Shown: piece after piece, positions 7,378 to 11,053 of the stretch
How positions within the stretch are numbered: the first letter of the stretch is position 1
Layout of the letters: every line of letters begins with the position of its first letter
Source: a bacterium
GTDB taxonomy: Bacteria > Pseudomonadota > Gammaproteobacteria > Burkholderiales > Thiobacteraceae
Reading direction: 5' to 3'
Length of the DNA stretch: 11,053 nt
NCBI GenBank assembly: GCA_027438535.1
Contig: DAIAMA010000024.1
Coordinates: 1 to 11,053, forward strand
Position numbers and translations under genes: made by a program
The notes under the pieces: generated by a model
The model's input: only the letters and a program-made list of their open reading frames with translations
Databases searched by the model: none
Told to the model about the DNA's origin: nothing

Positions 7378-8553
7378 GTGAATTTCCGTTTGCTTACCCC
7401 GCTACTCATTCTCGCCGTGGGGCTAGTCACCACCGCCTGCGGCAAAAAAGACAGTGTCGAAAACCAGAATGAGGTGGTAGTCAAAATCGGATCGGTATCG
7501 CCGCTTACCGGCCCGCAATCGCACTTGGGCAAGGATAACGAAAACGGTGCGCGCATGGCGGTGGATGAGGCGAACACGCAGAATATTATGCTCGGCGGCA
7601 AAAAAGCCAAATTCGTCTTGGTCAGCGAAGACGATGCCGCCGACCCGAAAACCGCCACCATCGTCGCGCAAAAACTCGCCGACCAAAAAATCAATGGCGT
7701 GATCGGGCACCTCAATTCCGGCACCTCGATCCCCGCCTCCCGGATTTATCACGATGCCGGCATTCCGCAAATTTCGCCTTCCGCCACCGCCATCAAGTAC
7801 ACCGCGCAAGGCTACAACACCGCGTTCCGCGTCATGACCAACGACGCGCAACAAGGGCATGTGCTGGGCCAATTCGCCGTCACCAAGATGGGCGCGAAAA
7901 AAATCGCCATCATCGACGACCGCAGCGCCTACGGCCAAGGCCTCGCGGATGAGGTGGAAAAAGCCGCGAAAGCAGCCGGAGCGGAAATCGTCGCGCGCGA
8001 ATACACCACCGACAAATCCACCGATTTCACCGCCATCCTCACTTCGATCAAAAGCAAAAATCCGGATCTGATTTTCTTCGGCGGCATGGATCCGCAAGCC
8101 GCGCCCATGGTGCAGCAGATGCGGCGCCTCGGCCTCGGCGCGCAATTTCTCGGCGGCGACGGCGTGCAAACCACGGAGTTTCTGCATCTCGCGGGCGCGG
8201 ACGGGGAGGGCGTGACCGCCTCCAACCCCGGCGTGCCGCTCGCCAGCATGCCGGGCGGAAAAGCGTTCGAACAAAAATTCAACGCCAAGTACGGCAAGAT
8301 TCAGAATTACGCGCCCTATGCCTACGATGCGGTGCAAGTGATGATCGCGGCCATGCGGCGCGCCGACTCCGCGGATCCGGCCAAATACCTGCCGGAACTG
8401 GCCAAGACCGACTTCAACGGCGTGACCGGGCACATTCAATTCGATGCCAAGGGCGATCTGACCAACGGCAGCGTGACCCTGTATCGGGTCGAGCACGGAA
8501 AATGGGTGCCGCTGGAAACCGTGAGAAACGACGCCTCCCCCGCACCGCGATAA
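7378..8553 (+). CDS. Branched-chain amino acid ABC transporter substrate-binding protein (LivK-like)
   Basis: The product has 391 residues and a GTG start. It is the periplasmic receptor that delivers branched-chain amino acids, or related amides or organic acids, to the LivHM permease. The N-terminus MNFRLLTPLLILAVGLVTTAC is a lipoprotein-like signal with the cysteine at 21. Position -3 is Thr rather than Leu, so lipidation is likely but not certain. The mature part has the periplasmic-binding type I fold: KIGSVSPLTGPQSHLGKDNENGARMAVDEAN at the start (ligand-loop S/T residues), EDDAADPKTATIVAQKL, NSGTSIPASRIY, SPSATAIKY, DDRSAYGQGLADE and YAPYAYDAVQVM. The substrate cannot be fixed by eye. 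The gene heads the liv cluster after a terminator and is followed by a hairpin that may keep its mRNA level above that of the permeases. Confidence 0.93.
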   Translation: MNFRLLTPLLILAVGLVTTACGKKDSVENQNEVVVKIGSVSPLTGPQSHLGKDNENGARMAVDEANTQNIMLGGKKAKFVLVSEDDAADPKTATIVAQKLADQKINGVIGHLNSGTSIPASRIYHDAGIPQISPSATAIKYTAQGYNTAFRVMTNDAQQGHVLGQFAVTKMGAKKIAIIDDRSAYGQGLADEVEKAAKAAGAEIVAREYTTDKSTDFTAILTSIKSKNPDLIFFGGMDPQAAPMVQQMRRLGLGAQFLGGDGVQTTEFLHLAGADGEGVTASNPGVPLASMPGGKAFEQKFNAKYGKIQNYAPYAYDAVQVMIAAMRRADSADPAKYLPELAKTDFNGVTGHIQFDAKGDLTNGSVTLYRVEHGKWVPLETVRNDASPAPR

Positions 8554-8559
8554 TCCGGC

Positions 8560-8579
8560 GAGCGGATTCCGGTCCGCTC
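8560..8579 (+). promoter_or_regulatory. Intercistronic hairpin between binding protein and livH
   Basis: GAGCGGA (8560-8566) and TCCGCTC (8573-8579) form a 7-bp stem with a 6-base loop TTCCGG, in a gap of only 33 bp. There is no T-run, so full termination is unlikely. Hairpins at this junction in transporter operons often stabilise the upstream mRNA for the abundant binding protein; that role is inferred here. The hairpin ends 7 bases before the livH ATG and could also mask its weak ribosome site. Confidence 0.5.
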
Positions 8580-8586
8580 CTTCGCT

Positions 8587-9516
8587 ATGGATACCTTTCT
8601 CCAGCAACTTATTAACGGCCTCGTTCTCGGTAGCGTCTACGCGCTCGTCGCGCTCGGCTACACCATGGTCTACGGCATACTCGAACTGATCAATTTCGCC
8701 CACGGCGAAGTCACCATGATCGGCGCCATGGTCGCGCTCAGCGTCATCGGCGCGCTCGTCGGCGCGCATGTCGATCTGCCCGGCATCGCGATCGTCTTGG
8801 TCGGCGTGTTGGCGGCGATCCCCGCCTGCATGTTGCTGGGCTTCACCATCGAGCGCGTGGCGTATCGGCCGCTCCGCAACGCGCCGCGCCTGGCGCCGCT
8901 GATCACGGCCATCGGCGTATCGATCTTGCTGCAAAATCTGGCCATGGTTATTTGGGGCCGGCAATATATTTCTTTCCCGCCGATTTTGCCGCGCACCACC
9001 TATCATCTCGGCGGCGCCACCCTCAGCGCCTTGCAGATTTTTATTTTCGTACTGTCGCTCGTACTCATGGCGGGATTGATCGTCTTGGTGCAAAAAACCA
9101 AACTCGGCCGCGCCATGCGCGCCACCGCGCAATCGCCGCAAGTGGCTGGGTTGATGGGCGTGAACATCAATTCGGTGATTTCGCTCACCTTCATCATCGG
9201 CTCCGCGCTCGCCGCCGTGGCTGGCGTGATGGTGAGCGCGTATTACGGCATTGCCCACTACTACATGGGCTTTCTGCTCGGCCTTAAGGCCTTTACCGCC
9301 GCCGTTCTCGGCGGCATCGGCAATCTCGGCGGCGCGATGTTGGGCGGGCTGCTGCTGGGCGTGATCGAAAGCATGGGCGCGGGCTATATCGGAGACATCA
9401 CCGGCGGCTTCATGGGCAGCAATTATCAAGACGTGTTCGCCTTCTTCGTGCTGATTCTGGTACTGGTATTTAGGCCATCTGGGTTGTTGGGCGAACGCGT
9501 GGGTGAACGGGCGTAG
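8587..9516 (+). CDS. livH: Branched-chain amino acid ABC transporter permease LivH
   Basis: This is one of the two inner-membrane subunits forming the Liv import channel. The 309 residues are the usual LivH length, with about eight hydrophobic helices. The start MDTFLQQLINGLVLGSVYAL and the following block LGYTMVYGILELINFAHGE are characteristic. Further family blocks are AYRPLRNAPRLAPLITAIGVS, the cytoplasmic loop GRAMRATAQSPQVAGLMGVN (contact with the ATPases) and GLKAFTAAVLGGIGNLGGAMLGG. The start at ATG 8587 gives the standard N-terminus, although no clear Shine-Dalgarno is visible and a hairpin lies just ahead. A repeat element occupies most of the 184-bp gap to livM, unusual for genes that are normally tightly packed. 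Confidence 0.96.
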   Translation: MDTFLQQLINGLVLGSVYALVALGYTMVYGILELINFAHGEVTMIGAMVALSVIGALVGAHVDLPGIAIVLVGVLAAIPACMLLGFTIERVAYRPLRNAPRLAPLITAIGVSILLQNLAMVIWGRQYISFPPILPRTTYHLGGATLSALQIFIFVLSLVLMAGLIVLVQKTKLGRAMRATAQSPQVAGLMGVNINSVISLTFIIGSALAAVAGVMVSAYYGIAHYYMGFLLGLKAFTAAVLGGIGNLGGAMLGGLLLGVIESMGAGYIGDITGGFMGSNYQDVFAFFVLILVLVFRPSGLLGERVGERA

Positions 9517-9529
9517 CGATCATGAAATT

Positions 9530-9693
9530 AAAAATTGCTTCACCACGGAGGACGCGGAGTACACGGAGGAAAAACGCTAAGCGATCAACACAAGGGATGG
9601 CTCAAAAAGCTAGGGTTGTCTTTGCGCGGCGGCGCGGCGGAAATTATTTTTCTTACTCCGTGTTCTCCGCGTCCTCCGTGGTTCAAGATTTTT
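9530..9693. repeat. Inverted-repeat (MITE-like) element between livH and livM
   Basis: Two arms, 9542-9568 and 9656-9682, are reverse complements over 27 bp with one mismatch; they share ACCACGGAGGACGCGGAG. Weaker pairing extends outwards to AAAAAT (9530-9535) and ATTTTT (9688-9693). Each arm is built from a 9-bp unit, C(A/G)CGGAG(G/T)A, repeated three times. The 87-bp core includes the direct repeat GCGCGGCG at 9624-9639. There is no transposase. Repeats of this CACGGAG kind are, to my knowledge, scattered in many environmental bacterial genomes and often yield spurious small ORFs. In the liv mRNA it would form a long hairpin. Its right edge lies 7 bases before the livM ATG. Confidence 0.8.
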
Positions 9694-9700
9694 CGCCCGC

Positions 9701-10789
9701 ATGAACCTTCGCCTCACCCATAAACCCTTGCCCGGCCTGCTGCTCATCGGCGTTGCGCTCGCAGTCGCGCCGTTCGTGGTGCAAGCGGGCCTGGGCATTT
9801 ATTGGGTGCGCATTCTCGATCTCGCGCTGCTGTATATGATGCTCGCGCTCGGGCTCAACATCGTGGTCGGTTATGCGGGCCTGCTCGATCTCGGCTATAT
9901 CGCGTTCTACGCCGTGGGCGCTTATGTCTATGCCCTGCTGGCGAGCCCGCAGTTCGGTTTGCATTTGCCGTTCTGGCTGGTGCTGCCCGCGGGCGCCGCG
10001 ATCGCGGCGGCATTCGGCGTACTGCTGGGCGCGCCCACCCTGCGCCTGCGCGGCGATTATCTTGCCATCGTGACCTTGGGCTTCGGCGAGATCATCCGCA
10101 TTTTCATCAACAATCTCGATCGGCCGGTCAACATCACCAACGGCCCGCAAGGCATCAATTTGATCGACCCGATTTCCATCGGCGGCTTGTCGCTGGCGCA
10201 GCCGCAAGTTCTCATCCCCGGTCTTTCCAGCGCGCATGCCTATTATTATTTTTTCCTGGCACTGACCTTGCTGGCGATTTTTATCTGCATACGCTTGCAG
10301 GATTCGCGCATCGGCCGTGCCTGGGCCGCGATCCGCGAAGACGAAACCGCGGCCGAAGCCATGGGCATCAACACGCGCAATCTCAAGCTGCTGGCCTTCG
10401 CCATGGGCGCGACTTTCGGCGGCCTTTCCGGCGGGCTGTTCGCGAGCTTTCAAGGCTTCGTCAGCCCGGAGAGCTTCAATCTTATGGAGTCGATCATGAT
10501 TTTGTGCATGATCGTGCTCGGCGGCATGGGCCATATTCCGGGCGTCCTCCTCGGCGCATTTTTGCTCACCATCTTGCCGGAGGCTCTGCGCTACATCGGC
10601 GATTTTCAGCGCGCCGCGTTCGGCCATGTGATTGTCGATCCATCCGATTTGCGTATGCTGCTCTTCGGTCTTTCCTTGGTGCTGATGATGATCTTCCGCC
10701 CGGCGGGCTTGTGGCCCTCCACTCAACGCCGGCGCGAGCTGGGGCAGGGCGGCGAGCAAGTCCCTGGGCTGTATGACGAGCAGCGCTGA
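9701..10789 (+). CDS. livM: Branched-chain amino acid ABC transporter permease LivM
   Basis: This is the second membrane subunit of the Liv importer, 362 residues with about nine to ten hydrophobic helices. Family blocks are LLYMMLALGLNIVVGYAGLL, DLGYIAFYAVGAYVYALL, GAPTLRLRGDYLAIVTLGFG and EIIRIFINN, the ATPase-contact loop GRAWAAIREDETAAEAMGIN, and FASFQGFVSPESFNLMESI. The C-terminus MIFRPAGLWPSTQRRREL matches relatives. ATG 9701 gives a normal N-terminus, but the bases before it (TTTTTCGCCCGC) carry no Shine-Dalgarno because the repeat element ends there. This ATG overlaps, as ATGA, the stop of a short frame starting at ATG 9522 right after livH, so translational coupling is possible. The gene overlaps livG by 17 bp. 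Confidence 0.96.
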   Translation: MNLRLTHKPLPGLLLIGVALAVAPFVVQAGLGIYWVRILDLALLYMMLALGLNIVVGYAGLLDLGYIAFYAVGAYVYALLASPQFGLHLPFWLVLPAGAAIAAAFGVLLGAPTLRLRGDYLAIVTLGFGEIIRIFINNLDRPVNITNGPQGINLIDPISIGGLSLAQPQVLIPGLSSAHAYYYFFLALTLLAIFICIRLQDSRIGRAWAAIREDETAAEAMGINTRNLKLLAFAMGATFGGLSGGLFASFQGFVSPESFNLMESIMILCMIVLGGMGHIPGVLLGAFLLTILPEALRYIGDFQRAAFGHVIVDPSDLRMLLFGLSLVLMMIFRPAGLWPSTQRRRELGQGGEQVPGLYDEQR

Positions 10790-11053
10790 GGACTTGCTGC
10801 AAGCGCGGCACTTAAGCAAGCGCTTCGGCGGCCTACTGGCCCTGAACGCGGTCAGCCTCGCCATTCGGCGCGGCGAAATCTTCGGCCTCATCGGCCCCAA
10901 CGGCGCGGGCAAAACCACGCTCTTTAATTGCCTCACCGGCTTATACACGCCCACCTCGGGCGAAGTGCGGCTCGACGGCCAGCGCTTGCATGGATTGAAG
11001 CCGCATGCCGTGACGGGCTTGGGCCTCGCGCGCACGTTTCAGAACATTCGCCT
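10773..11053 (+). CDS. livG: Branched-chain amino acid ABC transporter ATP-binding protein LivG (partial, 5' part)
   Basis: The start of one of the two Liv ATPases: 93 codons are present and the gene runs off the right edge. It opens MTSSAEDLLQARHLSKRFGG. The Walker A motif GPNGAGKTT lies near residues 43-51, followed by LFNCLTGLYTPTSGEVRLDG and the Q-loop region GLARTFQNIRL, the standard LivG pattern. Walker B and the signature motif lie outside the window. ATG 10773 lies 17 bp inside the end of livM in another frame, which fits coupled translation of cluster members. No strong Shine-Dalgarno is visible. LivF would be expected next. Confidence 0.95.
   Translation, partial: MTSSAEDLLQARHLSKRFGGLLALNAVSLAIRRGEIFGLIGPNGAGKTTLFNCLTGLYTPTSGEVRLDGQRLHGLKPHAVTGLGLARTFQNIR

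Noticed and set aside
7423..9429. A 668-codon open frame on the minus strand opposite the binding protein and livH
   Set aside because: It mirrors two clearly recognisable plus-strand genes. Its product is rich in His, Arg, Ala and Gly with no family resemblance, which is typical of antisense frames in GC-rich coding DNA.
9539..9686. CRISPR array, suggested by short repeats in the livH-livM gap
   Set aside because: The units are 9 bp with no unique spacers and are arranged as one inverted pair. There are no cas genes nearby.
9535..9723. Small frames in the livH-livM gap read as genes
   Set aside because: They translate the CACGGAG repeats (HGG/RGV-like peptides) and have no ribosome site or homology; they are repeat artefacts.
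9683..11035. A 450-codon open frame on the minus strand opposite livM and livG
   Set aside because: It covers livM, livG and the edge of the repeat in antisense, its composition is low-complexity and charged, and no domain is recognisable. It is a codon-bias shadow.

Overview
The window reads as chromosomal DNA of a GC-rich Gram-negative bacterium, most likely a betaproteobacterium (perhaps Nitrosomonadales-like). This placement is inferred from GC-rich codon use, signal-peptide and lipoprotein architecture, a periplasmic cytochrome c, an exported DsrE-like protein and the family resemblance of lgt, ilvD and the Liv transporter. It was not tested by phylogeny.

Layout: (1) 1-85, the last codons of a gene ending in a membrane helix. 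(2) 245-320, minus strand, a complete tRNA-Ala with anticodon CGC, the identity pair G3:U70, encoded CCA and a recognisable promoter. (3) 502-969, a secreted DsrE-like protein, convergent with lgt (1011-1805, minus); a strong hairpin sits at the junction. (4) ilvD (1897-3750), divergent from lgt, followed after 5 bp by an exported protein of unknown function (3756-4313) and then a TlpA-like thioredoxin. The TlpA signal peptide and thioredoxin domain lie in different frames, separated by a C8 homopolymer. (5) A 682-aa thioredoxin-fold/glycosidase-fold protein (YyaL/SPATA20 family, 4869-6917), then a small class I cytochrome c (6966-7274) closed by a textbook terminator. (6) A high-affinity branched-chain amino acid ABC transporter cluster running off the right edge: substrate-binding lipoprotein, livH, livM and the start of livG.

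Functionally, ilvD makes the keto-acid precursors of valine, leucine and isoleucine, while the liv cluster imports branched-chain amino acids or related substrates. Lgt would lipidate the binding protein if its slightly atypical lipobox is used. The genes between them share a periplasmic thiol/electron-transfer flavour (TlpA, YyaL, cytochrome c, DsrE-like).

Most of the window is ordinary core metabolism, and I see no convincing previously undescribed system. The points most worth a second look are the C8 frameshift in the TlpA gene, the inverted-repeat element (about 160 bp) between livH and livM that leaves livM without a visible ribosome binding site, and small hairpins at operon junctions.
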